This document shows positions 32,804-41,142 of a stretch of DNA of 64,000 nucleotides, piece after piece. Position 1 is the first letter of the stretch. Each line of letters opens with the position of its first letter. Made by a program: the position numbers and the translations under genes. This DNA comes from Streptomyces sp. CNH099. GTDB taxonomy: Bacteria > Actinomycetota > Actinomycetes > Streptomycetales > Streptomycetaceae. The notes beneath the pieces are model-generated. The model saw only the letters and a program-made list of their open reading frames with translations. It was not told where the DNA came from and searched no databases. The stretch is taken from positions 102,343 through 166,342 of the forward strand of contig AZWL01000018.1 of the NCBI GenBank assembly GCA_000514715.1, read 5' to 3'.

Positions 32804-33927
32804 CCGCCGGGGGCCGCGGCGGCGGGATGAGGGAGGCGACGGCAGTGGGTAACTCGGCAGCAGGGTCCGGCGGTACGGCACGGCGCACCGCGCCGCCGCG
32901 CGGCCGGCGCCGCACGGCCCCGGCGCGTACCGCGGCGTGGCTGGCCGCCGCCGCGCTGGTGGCGGTGCCCACGGCCGGCTGCGCCGCGTCGCAGCAGGCG
33001 CCGACGACGGGAGCCCGGTCCGCGGCACAGGCGGGCGCGCCGGGAGCGCCGGGTGCACCTGGGGCGGCCGGGGCGCCGGCGGAGGCCCCGCGGCAGGGAA
33101 CGCCCGCCGAGGAGGACTGCGACACGACGGTGAGCCCGGCCCCCGGGAGCGGCAGCCAGAACGGACCGGCCGTCACGAAGATCAAGGAACGGGGCGAACT
33201 GATCGCCGGGGTGGCGCAGAACAGCTACCTGTGGAGCCACCGCAACGCCGAAGGCGAGCTGGCGGGCTTCGACATCGACCTGGTCGAGCAGCTGGCCGAC
33301 GCCCTGCTCGGCGACCCCGGCGCGGTGGAGTTCCGCACCGTACCGATCGACCGCCGCCAGCAGGCCCTGGCGGAAGGCGAGGTGGACGTGCTGGTGCAGG
33401 CCATGCCGATCACCTGCCGGGCGCTCCAGGGCACCCCGGAGGAACCGGCCGTGGACTTCTCCAGCCCCTACTTCGAGACCGGTCAGCGAGTCCTGGTCCC
33501 CGAGCACTCCGACATCACCGGCTTCAACCGCACCCTCAAGGGCAAGACGGTCTGCACCGCCTACGGCTCCAGCGGCTACGAGCTGCTGAGCGGCGAGGGC
33601 CAGGAGAAGTACGGCGCCTGGATGCGGGGCCGCCCCAACGCCCTGGACTGCCTGATGCTGCTCCAGCTCTCCCGCGTGGACGCGGTCCTGACCGACAGCG
33701 GACTCGCCGCGGGCATGGCCGCCCAGGAGGAAGGCACCCGGCTGGCCGGCCCGCAGGTCGGCGACGACTCCTACGGCGTCGCGGTCAAGGACGGGGCGGA
33801 CGACCTGCTGCGGGTGGTCAACGCCACCCTGGAGGAGGCCGGCGAGGGCCCCTGGCAGCAGAGCTACGACCGCTGGCTGAAGCCCTGGCTGGGCCCGGCC
33901 CAGCCCCCGTCCCCCCGGTACGGCTGA
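32800..33927 (+). CDS. GlnH-like amino acid-binding lipoprotein
   Basis: A 375-residue protein from GTG 32800 (overlap with the previous stop); ATG 32827 is an alternative. The signal peptide ends in a lipobox TAGC (Cys61). A GAPGAPGAPGAAGAP linker follows, then a type II periplasmic-binding domain: GELIAGVAQNSYLWSHRNAE and EVDVLVQAMPITCRAL. It resembles polar amino acid binding proteins such as GlnH. No ABC permease is linked; the membrane partner is the GlnX-like protein, which suggests sensing rather than uptake. Confidence 0.8.
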   Translation: MTAGGRGGGMREATAVGNSAAGSGGTARRTAPPRGRRRTAPARTAAWLAAAALVAVPTAGCAASQQAPTTGARSAAQAGAPGAPGAPGAAGAPAEAPRQGTPAEEDCDTTVSPAPGSGSQNGPAVTKIKERGELIAGVAQNSYLWSHRNAEGELAGFDIDLVEQLADALLGDPGAVEFRTVPIDRRQQALAEGEVDVLVQAMPITCRALQGTPEEPAVDFSSPYFETGQRVLVPEHSDITGFNRTLKGKTVCTAYGSSGYELLSGEGQEKYGAWMRGRPNALDCLMLLQLSRVDAVLTDSGLAAGMAAQEEGTRLAGPQVGDDSYGVAVKDGADDLLRVVNATLEEAGEGPWQQSYDRWLKPWLGPAQPPSPRYG

Positions 33928-34293
33928 CACCCCGGCGCCCCCCGGCGGGACACCCGGCGCCGGGGAGCCGGGGGCAGCGCGGCGGCATGACTTCCGCAGC
34001 CGCGGCTCCGGCTGGTGCCGGACCGGTGGAGAGCAGGCGCGAGAGGCGCCGTGACTGGTTTCCCAGGGGTGCGGTTGAGATCGAGTCGTCCGCCGCAGAT
34101 GACGTGGCAAGGGCGTCGGTGTCCCGAAGCCTGGTACTCGGTGGCGGCGGAGCGGGGGCCGCGGGGTGCTGCAGCGACGAAGCGGCGAACTTGCTGGTAC
34201 GCAGCGTACGCGTCGCGGAGCGGTCGGAGCGATGCTGCGCAACAGATGGGCGCCCGGGCAGCAGGAGTCGCCGGGGACGCGGCCGTGCAGTAC
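33928..34293. other. Intergenic region where a PknG gene might be expected
   Basis: About 366 bases with no gene recognised. No kinase fragment was seen here. Two converging transcripts end in this gap. Confidence 0.5.
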
Positions 34294-35184
34294 TTACGCG
34301 TCCGGGTGCGGGGTGCGGATGCCGTCGATGATCCGGGTCCAGTTGTCGCTGCCGTGGCCGTCCCGGATCGTTCGGAGGTAGTGGCTCTGGACCGCGCGGG
34401 GCAGGGCGAGGTCGACGCCCGCCTTCTCGCTCGCCTCGACGATGTGGTTGGCGGTCGCCCCCATCATGGTCACGGTGCTGAGGTCGCCCGGGTGCTCGCC
34501 GGCGTCGATCTGGGCGGCCGGGCTCTCGCCCGCCTCCAGCATGGCCGGGATGCCGGCCAGGGTCGGCATCAGCTCCGGGAAGACGTCGCTCGCCTTGAGG
34601 CCCGCCGACTGCAGCAGCGCGACGGCATGCGTGAGCGAGGAAAGGGTGGTGAGGAAGACGTCGAGGTTGGCCAGGTACATCAGCTGGGCCAGACCGGGGT
34701 CCTCGCCGAGGTAGCGCGGCGTTCCGATCCGGGCGAGCGTCCCGCTGTGCCGGTCCATCACCTCACTCGGCCCGCTGTAGTACGCGTACGCCGACGCGGT
34801 GCCGACCATCGGTGCCGGCACCATCACGCCGCCGGTGAGGAACGCCGCCCCGTGCCCGGCGGCCCATGCCGCGGCCTCGCGGCTGCGGTCCGGGGTGTCG
34901 GAACTGAGGTTGGCCAGGGTGCGCCCGTGCAGAGACGCTGTCGCGCCGCCGAGGATGTCCCACATCGCCTGGTAGTCGGTCAGGCTGAGGATGATCAGGT
35001 CGCTGGCCGCGACGGCGTCCGACGGGGTGGCGGCGAGGTGTGCCCCGGCCGCGACAAGCTCGTCAGCGCGACCGGGCGTGCGGTTCCACACCGTGACCGG
35101 ATGTCCGGCCTGCATCAGGGTTCGGGCCATTGCCTGGCCCATCGGCCCCAGACCGAGCACGGTGACAGGTGAGTGAGCGGGCAT
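34294..35184 (-). CDS. Imine-reductase-like NAD(P)-dependent oxidoreductase (Y-type)
   Basis: A 296-residue protein from ATG 35184 with AGGAGG upstream. The Rossmann motif is PVTVLGLGPMGQAMA, followed by VWNRTPGRADELV, as in the beta-hydroxyacid dehydrogenase/imine reductase group. At the catalytic helix position, where imine reductases carry Asp or Tyr, it has Tyr170 (AQLMYLANLD). It is divergent from the HxlR regulator at 35330. Imine reductases reduce cyclic imines; the natural substrate is unknown. Confidence 0.8.
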   Translation of the reverse strand: MPAHSPVTVLGLGPMGQAMARTLMQAGHPVTVWNRTPGRADELVAAGAHLAATPSDAVAASDLIILSLTDYQAMWDILGGATASLHGRTLANLSSDTPDRSREAAAWAAGHGAAFLTGGVMVPAPMVGTASAYAYYSGPSEVMDRHSGTLARIGTPRYLGEDPGLAQLMYLANLDVFLTTLSSLTHAVALLQSAGLKASDVFPELMPTLAGIPAMLEAGESPAAQIDAGEHPGDLSTVTMMGATANHIVEASEKAGVDLALPRAVQSHYLRTIRDGHGSDNWTRIIDGIRTPHPDA

Positions 35185-35210
35185 GCGGGGGCCTCCTGGG
35201 AGACGGTGAG

Positions 35211-35226
35211 ACTTGATCACTTGCGA
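35211..35226. promoter_or_regulatory. Shared 16-mer in front of the imine-reductase gene
   Basis: ACTTGATCACTTGCGA lies 26 bases before the start of the minus-strand imine-reductase-like gene. A 14/16 match (ACTTGATCACCTACGA) lies at 54074-54089 in the second such locus. Candidate regulator site. Confidence 0.5.
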
Positions 35227-35257
35227 ATCCAGCCTCGCCGCTGTCACCATCAATCGG

Positions 35258-35278
35258 AAGTACCCACTAAATAGTGGG
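35258..35278. promoter_or_regulatory. Palindrome upstream of the HxlR gene
   Basis: CCCACT-AAAT-AGTGGG (35263-35278) is a perfect inverted repeat, 52 bases before the HxlR start. It partly overlaps AAGTACCCACTA (35258-35269), which shares 8 of 12 bases with AAGTGCGTACTT at 54066-54077. It is a candidate HxlR operator. Confidence 0.5.
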
Positions 35279-35329
35279 GTACGCACCTGTTGGTCAGTGC
35301 CCCGCCCGCCTGAACCGAACGAGGTGCGT

Positions 35330-35710
35330 ATGCGTATGCCTGGCCGCCGAGGTCCCTACATCTGCGGGATCGATGCCGCACTGGACGTCGTCAGTGGAAA
35401 GTGGAAGGGCCTCGTCCTCTGGGAGCTGCATGCCCACGGCCCCCGCCGCTTCGCCGATCTGCGCCGGGCGCTCCCCGGGGTGAGCGAGAAGATGCTCACC
35501 CAGCACCTCCGCCAGATGGAAGAAGACGACCTCATCCACCGCAGGGTCTACGCAGAGGTGCCACCGAAGGTCGAGTACTCGCTCACGGAAGCAGGCGCCG
35601 CACTCAACGAGGCGCTGCGCCCGCTCGGCGACTGGGGAAGGGAACGTATCCGTCGAGACGGCCTCGAAGTCGCGGGTACGCCGCAGTCGACGAAGCCGGC
35701 AGCCTCCTGA
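35330..35710 (+). CDS. HxlR-family regulator
   Basis: A 126-residue winged-helix protein from ATG 35330 with GAGG 5 bases upstream. It reads YICGIDAALDVVSGKWKGLV, RRALPGVSEKMLTQHLRQME and VPPKVEYSLTEAG, all HxlR signatures; the cysteine in YICGID is conserved in the family and often redox-sensitive. Divergent pairing suggests it controls the imine-reductase-like gene. Confidence 0.9.
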   Translation: MRMPGRRGPYICGIDAALDVVSGKWKGLVLWELHAHGPRRFADLRRALPGVSEKMLTQHLRQMEEDDLIHRRVYAEVPPKVEYSLTEAGAALNEALRPLGDWGRERIRRDGLEVAGTPQSTKPAAS

Positions 35711-36337
35711 CCCGACTGTGCCCGTCGGCCTCGTCTCGGAGGGCATCCGGACGGTGCCTCCGGCGCCCCGGTAGCCCTCCACACAGATGTCCATGTCCAG
35801 GGTGGGCGATGACGCGACGGTTCCGGGCCGACAGCGATCGGACCCGTGCACCGCGTTGGGTGCGGTCGCGGTATCTACCAGGAGCACCGGAGCATGGGGG
35901 ACCGATACACAGATATCGCACGGTCGCGGCGTCGACGAGTGCCGCCAGGGCAGCGGGCACACCGTCGGCGTCGTCCGGCGCGGGCAGTGCGGCAAGCGTG
36001 CCGCGGGCCGCTGCGCCGTCCTGGTGAGTCGGGTGAGCCGATGCGCGATCAGCCCGCTGCGATCGGGTGGTTCCGGCAGTGCGTCGAGGGCAGGGGCCGG
36101 TCCGGACGCGGAGCGACGGAGGTGCCGGCGGGCAGGGGGCGCCACCTCGCCGCCCGGGACGCGAGGCCGTTGGCCAGGGCATTAGATGCGATCAACGTGT
36201 TCTGAGGTCGCGTCAGCAGCCGGTTGCCGGACGGCAGATGGGACCCAGCGGAATATCTCGTCGTCCTCGCTCGGTCGGTGGCCGAGCTGAAGAGCCTCAA
36301 CTGTGGCGCCCCACTCCGGCCGGGGTGATGGACTTCC
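35711..36337. other. Decayed coding stretch, no intact gene
   Basis: About 630 bases. On the minus strand, coding-like third positions appear in successive frames: SGLIAHRLTRLTRTAQRPAA, then DDADGVPAALAALVDAATVR, then TLDMDICVEGYRGAG. No single frame is intact and no family was recognised. The pattern suggests a broken gene between 35750 and 36180. Confidence 0.3.
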
Positions 36338-36718
36338 TTATGCGGGAATCGGCATCAGCGGGACGCCGAAGCCCTTGTATGTTTCTGGGGTGGTGGTGGC
36401 GATCTCCCATCCGGTGGCCAGAGAGACGCTCACGGCATGCAGGACGGGCCAGCCCTCGGCGGGGAATTCTGTGTTGCCCAGGCGGCCCATCAAGTCAGCG
36501 GACAGCCGGTCCACGGCCGAGACTTCGACGGCCGGCATCTGCGCGATGTGGACGGAGATCTCCGGCCGCTGGCGGGTAGCCTCGGCCAAGCACATGCCGG
36601 GTACGAGGAGGGTGAACAGCGGATCTTCATGAGCAGCCACGATGTAGGCCGATGCCGTGCGGTCACCCCTGCCGGCCGCGAGCAGGGCATGGTGGTCGAA
36701 GATGAGCCCGTCGCTCAC
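36338..36718 (-). CDS. PIN-domain-like toxin with incomplete acidic site
   Basis: A 126-residue protein starting at GTG 36718, overlapping the antitoxin stop as GTGA. The N-terminal LIFDHHALLAAG carries the first PIN aspartate (Asp8) and CLAEATR the conserved glutamate (Glu46). The third and fourth acidic positions seem to be replaced: LHAVSVSLATGWEIATTTPE has His94 and Thr where VapC proteins have Asp. It is probably a VapC-like ribonuclease toxin, or a weakened relative. Confidence 0.7.
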   Translation of the reverse strand: MSDGLIFDHHALLAAGRGDRTASAYIVAAHEDPLFTLLVPGMCLAEATRQRPEISVHIAQMPAVEVSAVDRLSADLMGRLGNTEFPAEGWPVLHAVSVSLATGWEIATTTPETYKGFGVPLMPIPA

Positions 36719-37017
36719 GCGGCCGTCGCTCCGCCGCGAGCACGGCGCCCGGCGGTGCGGACCTTGCTGGCCGCCAGGGCCTGGCGCGCCGCGATCATCT
36801 CGTCGTCCGTGAGCGACTCGCCGTCCAGCAGGTGCTCCTCGACATAGCGGCGGGCTTCCTCGGCATGCCGCATGCGTTCGACCCGGCTGCGCATGGTCTC
36901 GTTGATCACGGAAGAGACCGAGGTCTCCTTGCCGTCGCTGACCAGTCTCTGCAGAGCGTCCAGAACCTCGGGGTCGAGCGTCACAGAGATCGGTTTCTTT
37001 ACGTTCTTCGGTGCCAT
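36715..37017 (-). CDS. Ribbon-helix-helix antitoxin
   Basis: A 100-residue protein with KKPISVTLDPEVLDALQRLV and SVSSVINETMRSRVERM, the ribbon-helix-helix fold of CopG/VapB-type antitoxins. The C-terminal half is charged and would wrap the toxin. It precedes the PIN gene in a GTGA-coupled operon. A 16-bp palindrome lies directly upstream and probably serves autoregulation. Confidence 0.85.
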   Translation of the reverse strand: MAPKNVKKPISVTLDPEVLDALQRLVSDGKETSVSSVINETMRSRVERMRHAEEARRYVEEHLLDGESLTDDEMIAARQALAASKVRTAGRRARGGATAA

Positions 37018-37021
37018 GATG

Positions 37022-37037
37022 CGATGCTATAGCATCG
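37022..37037. promoter_or_regulatory. 16-bp perfect palindrome at the toxin-antitoxin promoter
   Basis: CGATGCTATAGCATCG starts 4 bases upstream of the antitoxin start codon. Its centre TATAGC can also serve as a -10 box in either direction. Such sites are typical operators of RHH antitoxins. Confidence 0.75.
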
Positions 37038-37106
37038 TGTCCTCAGCGGGTCTGTGTGCACCGAGAATCGTGTCCTCGCTGGTCTAGCGGGACTCGGTGA
37101 CGGAGT

Positions 37107-37130
37107 TGTACCGCCGACACCGGCGGTACA
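37107..37130. terminator. 24-bp perfect inverted repeat
   Basis: Arms TGTACCGCCG and CGGCGGTACA are separated by ACAC. A 10-bp GC-rich stem with a 4-base loop fits an intrinsic terminator for the convergent HATPase gene or an operator; there is no T-run. Confidence 0.45.
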
Positions 37131-37216
37131 CCCCCTCGCCCTTCTGGAGCTTGCTTCGCCGATGAGCCGGGGACGGGCGGAAGGGACGGGTTAAGGGGGG
37201 CGCGGGCTGCGTAGGG

Positions 37217-37678
37217 CTACGCTTTCACCTCGCACCAAACGGTCTTGCCCACGCCTCTCCGCTCGGCCACCCCCCACCGCTCCGCCAGCGCCTCCACCAG
37301 CAGCAGCCCTCGCCCCGACTCCTCGTCTGCGGGCCATGGCTGCGCCAGGACCGGTACCCGCTCCCGGCGCGCGTCGGACACCTCGACGCGGATCGCGCCG
37401 TCGCCGCGGAGCCGTACCGCGAGGTGGAAGTCCCGGCCGGGGACGCGGCCGTGCAGTACGGCGTTCGCGCACAACTCCGCCACGACCGTCTCCACCTTCA
37501 GCGACACCGGCCCGCCGCGGGGGTGGCCCCACGTGTCGAGCCGCCGCACGGTGAGCAGCCGGGCGAGGCGGGCGCCGCGGGGGCTGGAGGTGAACTGCAT
37601 GGCGAACGTGCGGGCGGGCGCGGTTGGTTGCGCGCCGGGGGCGCATTCCGCTTCTGGTGCAATCGTTGGGGGCTTCAT
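37217..37678 (-). CDS. RsbW-like ATP-binding protein
   Basis: A 153-residue HATPase_c protein. It reads VVAELCANAVLHG (N box), IRVEVSDARRERVP (G1 box) and EESGRGLLLVEALAERWGV. Start ATG 37678 is the longest sensible one; ATG near FTSSPRGARLARLL is an alternative. It is divergent from the XRE/DUF397 pair, a trio often found together in streptomycetes. Confidence 0.85.
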   Translation of the reverse strand: MKPPTIAPEAECAPGAQPTAPARTFAMQFTSSPRGARLARLLTVRRLDTWGHPRGGPVSLKVETVVAELCANAVLHGRVPGRDFHLAVRLRGDGAIRVEVSDARRERVPVLAQPWPADEESGRGLLLVEALAERWGVAERRGVGKTVWCEVKA

Positions 37679-37780
37679 GGGGCCCCACGGTGCCGCTGAT
37701 GCGCATAGCCTGACGAGGCGTACGGCTGCTACGGAGGGTGCTGTACGTGTCACGTAGCGCTGGTGGGGAGGTAGGTCAGT

Positions 37781-38616
37781 ATGGCGGAATCTGAGCGTCC
37801 GAGTCGACCGGTGGGGGACGAGGGGTCGGGAATCCTCAAGACCTTCGGCAAGCAGCAGAAGATCCTGCGGGAGCGGCTCGGGATCACGCAGAAGCAGCTC
37901 GCGGACCGGATCGGCTACGGCCTCGACCTGGTCTCGGCGGTGGAGCAGGGGCGGCGTATCCCGCGGCCGGAGTACATCGACCAGGTGGATGTGGCGCTGG
38001 AGGCGGGCGGGTTGCTGAAGGCGTCGAAGGAGCAGGTGTCGCGGGCGCGGTATCCGGCGTTCTTCGAGGACTTCGCGGCCCTGGAGAAGGAGGCGGTGGC
38101 GTTGCAGGCGTACGACTCGCAGGTGATCAACGGCCTCCTGCAGACCGAGGAGTACGCCCGTGCTGTCCTGGCAGCACGTCGTCCACCGGTCAACGAGGAC
38201 ACCATTCAGCAGCGGGTGGCCGCTCGGCTGGACCGACAGGCGATCTTCGACCGCCAGCCTCCGCCGATGCTGAGCTACGTGCTGGAGGAGAGCCTTCTGC
38301 GACGGCCGATCGGTGGCAAGGACGTGCTCCGCCGCCAGCTGGAACACATCCTGGAGATCGGGCGACTGCCGAACGTCGAGATCCAGGTCATGCCGACGGA
38401 CCGCGAGGATCACGCCTGCCTGGATGGGTCGCTGCACTTGCTTGAGATGGAGGACCAGCGCAGGATTGCCTATTTGGAGGTGCAGGGCACCAGCCAACTG
38501 ATCGTAGAGCCGAAAGGGTCCGCGAGATCGAGGTGCGGTATGGCATCCTGCGCGCGCAGGCGCTGACGCCTCGTGAATCACTCGACTTCATCGAGAAGAT
38601 CCTGGGAGAGCTATGA
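37781..38616 (+). pseudogene. XRE regulator with DUF5753, frameshifted near its end
   Basis: The frame from ATG 37781 gives an XRE helix-turn-helix (LGITQKQLADRIGYGLDLVS) and a DUF5753 domain (QVINGLLQTEEYARAVLAAR) through VQGTSQLIVEPK. Near 38513-38518 a base seems to be missing: the current frame ends GSARSRCGMASCARRR, while the +1 frame reads VREIEVRYGILRAQALTPRE and ends at 38616 in an ATGA overlap with the DUF397 gene, as expected for an intact family member. The last 30 residues are therefore altered. Most of the DUF5753 domain survives, so partial function is possible. Confidence 0.8.
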
Positions 38617-38858
38617 GCACGCTGGCCTGGTTCAAGAGCAGCTACAGCGGCAGCGAAGGGGGAGCCTGCATCGAGGTCGCCCTCGACTGGCACAAGTCGT
38701 CCTACAGCGACTCTGAAGGCGGCCAGTGCGTCGAGGTCGCCGCCACCCCCGCCGCCGTCCACGTCCGCGACTCCAAGGACCCCGACGGCCCCACGCTCAC
38801 CTTCTCCGCCGACGCCTGGGCGGCCTTCACCGCCTTCGCCGCCACCTCACCCGCGTAA
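38613..38858 (+). CDS. DUF397 protein with duplicated motif
   Basis: An 81-residue protein. The DUF397 core WFKSSYSGSEGGACIEVA appears twice in tandem (second copy WHKSSYSDSEGGQCVEVA), followed by VHVRDSKDPDGPTLTFSADA. DUF397 proteins pair with upstream XRE-DUF5753 regulators. The start overlaps the frame-restored regulator stop. The C-terminal 48 bases are repeated at 41156-41203. Confidence 0.9.
   Translation: MSTLAWFKSSYSGSEGGACIEVALDWHKSSYSDSEGGQCVEVAATPAAVHVRDSKDPDGPTLTFSADAWAAFTAFAATSPA
38794..38841. repeat. 48-bp direct repeat, left copy
   Basis: This segment of the DUF397 gene is identical to 41156-41203. The two copies bracket the histidyl-tRNA synthetase operon. Confidence 0.95.
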
Positions 38859-38871
38859 ACACGCTGCCGCG

Positions 38872-38899
38872 CTGGCCCCGCCCCGCGGGACGGGGCCAG
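38872..38899 (+). terminator. Hairpin after the DUF397 gene
   Basis: Arms CTGGCCCCG and CGGGGCCAG, 9 bp each with a 10-base loop, start 13 bases after the stop. It is a likely terminator for the XRE-DUF397 transcript. Confidence 0.6.
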
Positions 38900-38981
38900 C
38901 AGCCCCGACGTGCCCTCCGGGATTCGCCAGGTCGCTGCCGCTACCCGCTCGTGGCGCGCGTGAAGGTGGGGTCTGCGGCGG

Positions 38982-39593
38982 CTACTCGTCCAGGTAGAGC
39001 AGTGCCGTGATCGTCTTCTTGCACACGTCGCAGTGCAGCGGCGCCTCGATGCTCGCCAGGTCGCACTCGATGGACGTGATGCGGTCCACCACGCCGGTGT
39101 CGACCTCGCCGCGCCAGGCGGTCTCCCAGCGTTCGGTGTTCTCCTGGAGTCGCGAGATGTAGCCGCGGGTCATCTCGTAGAACGCCCGAACGCCGTGTTC
39201 CTTCATGTAGCCCCAGTTGAACTCCAGGCTCTTGAGTACGACGGGGAACGGGTGGAGCGCCTGGGTACGGCTCCAGGTCTCAAGCACGTCCTCGACGTCG
39301 AGCCTGCCAGCCCGCTCATCCAGGACCGTCCACATGCCGGAGGCGTCGTAGTCGCCGAGCACCTGGTCGAGGATCCCGGCGCAACGGCGCAGGTTCGCCT
39401 TCTTCGCCTGGATGACCTGTGCAGCCTCGGTACGGGCTGCGGGTGTGGGTCCCTTGCGCGCCTTGCGGATCGCCCGGGTCAACTCCGTGCTGAGAGCCGC
39501 CTCCTCGCACAGGGCATCTCCGAAGCTGAGCCAGGGATCCGGAAACCCTCGCTCAGCCGTGATGTCGAAGATCCGATCGCCTTGTGTCCCCAT
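38982..39593 (-). CDS. Protein of unknown function in operon with the second HisRS
   Basis: A 203-residue soluble protein from ATG 39593 with AGGAG upstream. It is mostly helical (EEAALSTELTRAIRKARKG) and ends with HCDVCKKTITALLYLDE, a Cys-x-x-Cys pair that may bind metal. I do not recognise the family. It lies 52 bases downstream of the histidyl-tRNA synthetase gene on the same strand, so it is likely co-transcribed and may act with it. Confidence 0.75.
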   Translation of the reverse strand: MGTQGDRIFDITAERGFPDPWLSFGDALCEEAALSTELTRAIRKARKGPTPAARTEAAQVIQAKKANLRRCAGILDQVLGDYDASGMWTVLDERAGRLDVEDVLETWSRTQALHPFPVVLKSLEFNWGYMKEHGVRAFYEMTRGYISRLQENTERWETAWRGEVDTGVVDRITSIECDLASIEAPLHCDVCKKTITALLYLDE

Positions 39594-39645
39594 CCGCTTC
39601 TCCTGACAACGAGTCAGCAGCGGGCGGGCCTGGGGCCGCCGCACG

Positions 39646-40974
39646 TCAACTGGATGGCGCGCACCGCCGCGCGAGTTCCGCGGCAGTCTGATCGAGAGGG
39701 ATCTGGACCTGCTCGCCGCTGTTCATGTCCCGTAGCGTGACCGTGCCCGCATCGCGTTCCGCAGTGCCGTAGATCACGCAGAAGCGGGCCCCCTGGTCAC
39801 TCGCCCACTTCATCTGCTTGGCGAACTTCCCGCTGGATCCCAGATAAACACCTGTCCGAACTCCTGCGCGGCGGATTTCGGCCGACAGCCGGAAGCAGTC
39901 CGCCGCCAGGTCCGCGCTCATGACCGTGACGGCCACATCGATCTGCGCATAGCTGTCCTCGTCGGCCTGTTCGAGGAGCGGCAGGATGCGCTCGATACCG
40001 AGCGAGCCGCCGCAGGCGGGCGAGTCCTTGCCTCCGAGGCGGGCGATGAGACCGTCGTATCGGCCGCCGGACGCGATCGACCCCGGCATGCCCGGCGCGA
40101 CCACCTCGAAGATGATCCCGCTGTAGTACTCCAAGCCGCGGACCAGGTTTGGCGTGAACCCGATCCGCTCGGCGGGAACCGCGTCCTTTGTCAGCTCCAG
40201 GAGCCGGTCGACCTCCGCCAAGCCTGTCTGGCCGGTCTCGCTGGATGCCAGTTCTCCCCGGATCCGTTCGGCAGCATCCGGCGAGGAGAGGTCATCCACC
40301 AGCCCTTGCGCGACTGCCGACGGCAGCCCACGGCTGGAGACCAGTTCGCCGACGACGGCCTCGGGCGAGAGCTTGTCGAGCTTGTCGAGGGTGATCAGTA
40401 CGCCGGAGCCGAGGTCCGCGGGGACGTCGTACGCGTCCAGCAGTCCGAACAGCACCTGCCGGGAGTTCAGCAGGAACCGGAACTCCGGCACCCCGAGCGC
40501 ATCCAGGGCATCGTGGAGCGCTAGGACGACCTCTGCGTCGGACAGCGGGGAGGAGGATCCCACGATGTCCAGGTCGCACTGCACGAACTCGCGGAAGCGG
40601 CCCCTGCCCGGCCGGTCGGCGCGCCACACCGGGGCGATGGCGTACCGCTTGTACGGAGAGGGCAGCTGGCTGCCGTAGGCAGCCGCCGCGCGGGCCAGGG
40701 GCACCGTGAGGTCGTAACGCAGGGCAAGGTCGGCCTCGCCGGTTGCCTCGTGCTCGCCGCGACGAAGGATCTTGAAGATCAGTTTGTCGCCCTCGTCACC
40801 GTACTTGCCGGTGAGGACGTCCAGTCGTTCGAACGCCGGTGTCTGGAGGGGCTGAAAGCCGTAGCGGGCAAACACTTCCCGGATAGTCGTGAACGCGCGT
40901 TCCCGCCTGTCGTATTCGGCGGCGAGGAAATCGCGCGTGCCAGACGCGGGCTCAAACTGTTTCAACGAGGCCAT
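39646..40974 (-). CDS. hisS: Second-type histidyl-tRNA synthetase
   Basis: A 442-residue class II synthetase. Visible motifs are SGTRDFLAAEYDRRER, LALRYDLTVPLARAAA (motif 2 region), FTPNLVRGLEYYSGIIFEV and IASGGRYDGLIARLGG. The anticodon-binding domain follows (AGVRTGVYLGSSGKFAKQMK). The sequence LDVLTGKYGDEGDKLIFKIL differs from the APKGTYDL/VTKEMYAF type expected for the housekeeping streptomycete enzyme and is closer to archaeal/eukaryotic HisRS. It is probably an acquired additional copy, perhaps for inhibitor resistance or a specialised use. The start ATG 40974 lacks a strong ribosome site. Confidence 0.85.
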   Translation of the reverse strand: MASLKQFEPASGTRDFLAAEYDRRERAFTTIREVFARYGFQPLQTPAFERLDVLTGKYGDEGDKLIFKILRRGEHEATGEADLALRYDLTVPLARAAAAYGSQLPSPYKRYAIAPVWRADRPGRGRFREFVQCDLDIVGSSSPLSDAEVVLALHDALDALGVPEFRFLLNSRQVLFGLLDAYDVPADLGSGVLITLDKLDKLSPEAVVGELVSSRGLPSAVAQGLVDDLSSPDAAERIRGELASSETGQTGLAEVDRLLELTKDAVPAERIGFTPNLVRGLEYYSGIIFEVVAPGMPGSIASGGRYDGLIARLGGKDSPACGGSLGIERILPLLEQADEDSYAQIDVAVTVMSADLAADCFRLSAEIRRAGVRTGVYLGSSGKFAKQMKWASDQGARFCVIYGTAERDAGTVTLRDMNSGEQVQIPLDQTAAELARRCAPSS

Positions 40975-41142
40975 GTGCTCATGGTCCCGGAACCAGGGGG
41001 CCCAGGGCAAAATGCATCAGCACTGTCCCGACAGCTTGCCCTCCACCTGCTCGCCGGCATGAACCGGCCTGCGGGGCGGGATCCGGCCGGGTCCGTGAGG
41101 TACGTCAGTGACTCTTCGGGGGCCGTGGCGCGGTCTGGGTGA

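Noticed and set aside
34015..35172. Long plus-strand frame opposite the imine-reductase gene
   Set aside because: It is antisense to a gene with clear family motifs and has biased composition (Gly/Arg/Asp-rich) typical of GC-rich shadow frames.
37191..37706. Alternative frame over the RsbW-like gene
   Set aside because: Arg/Pro-rich shadow frame; the other frame carries the N and G boxes of HATPase proteins.
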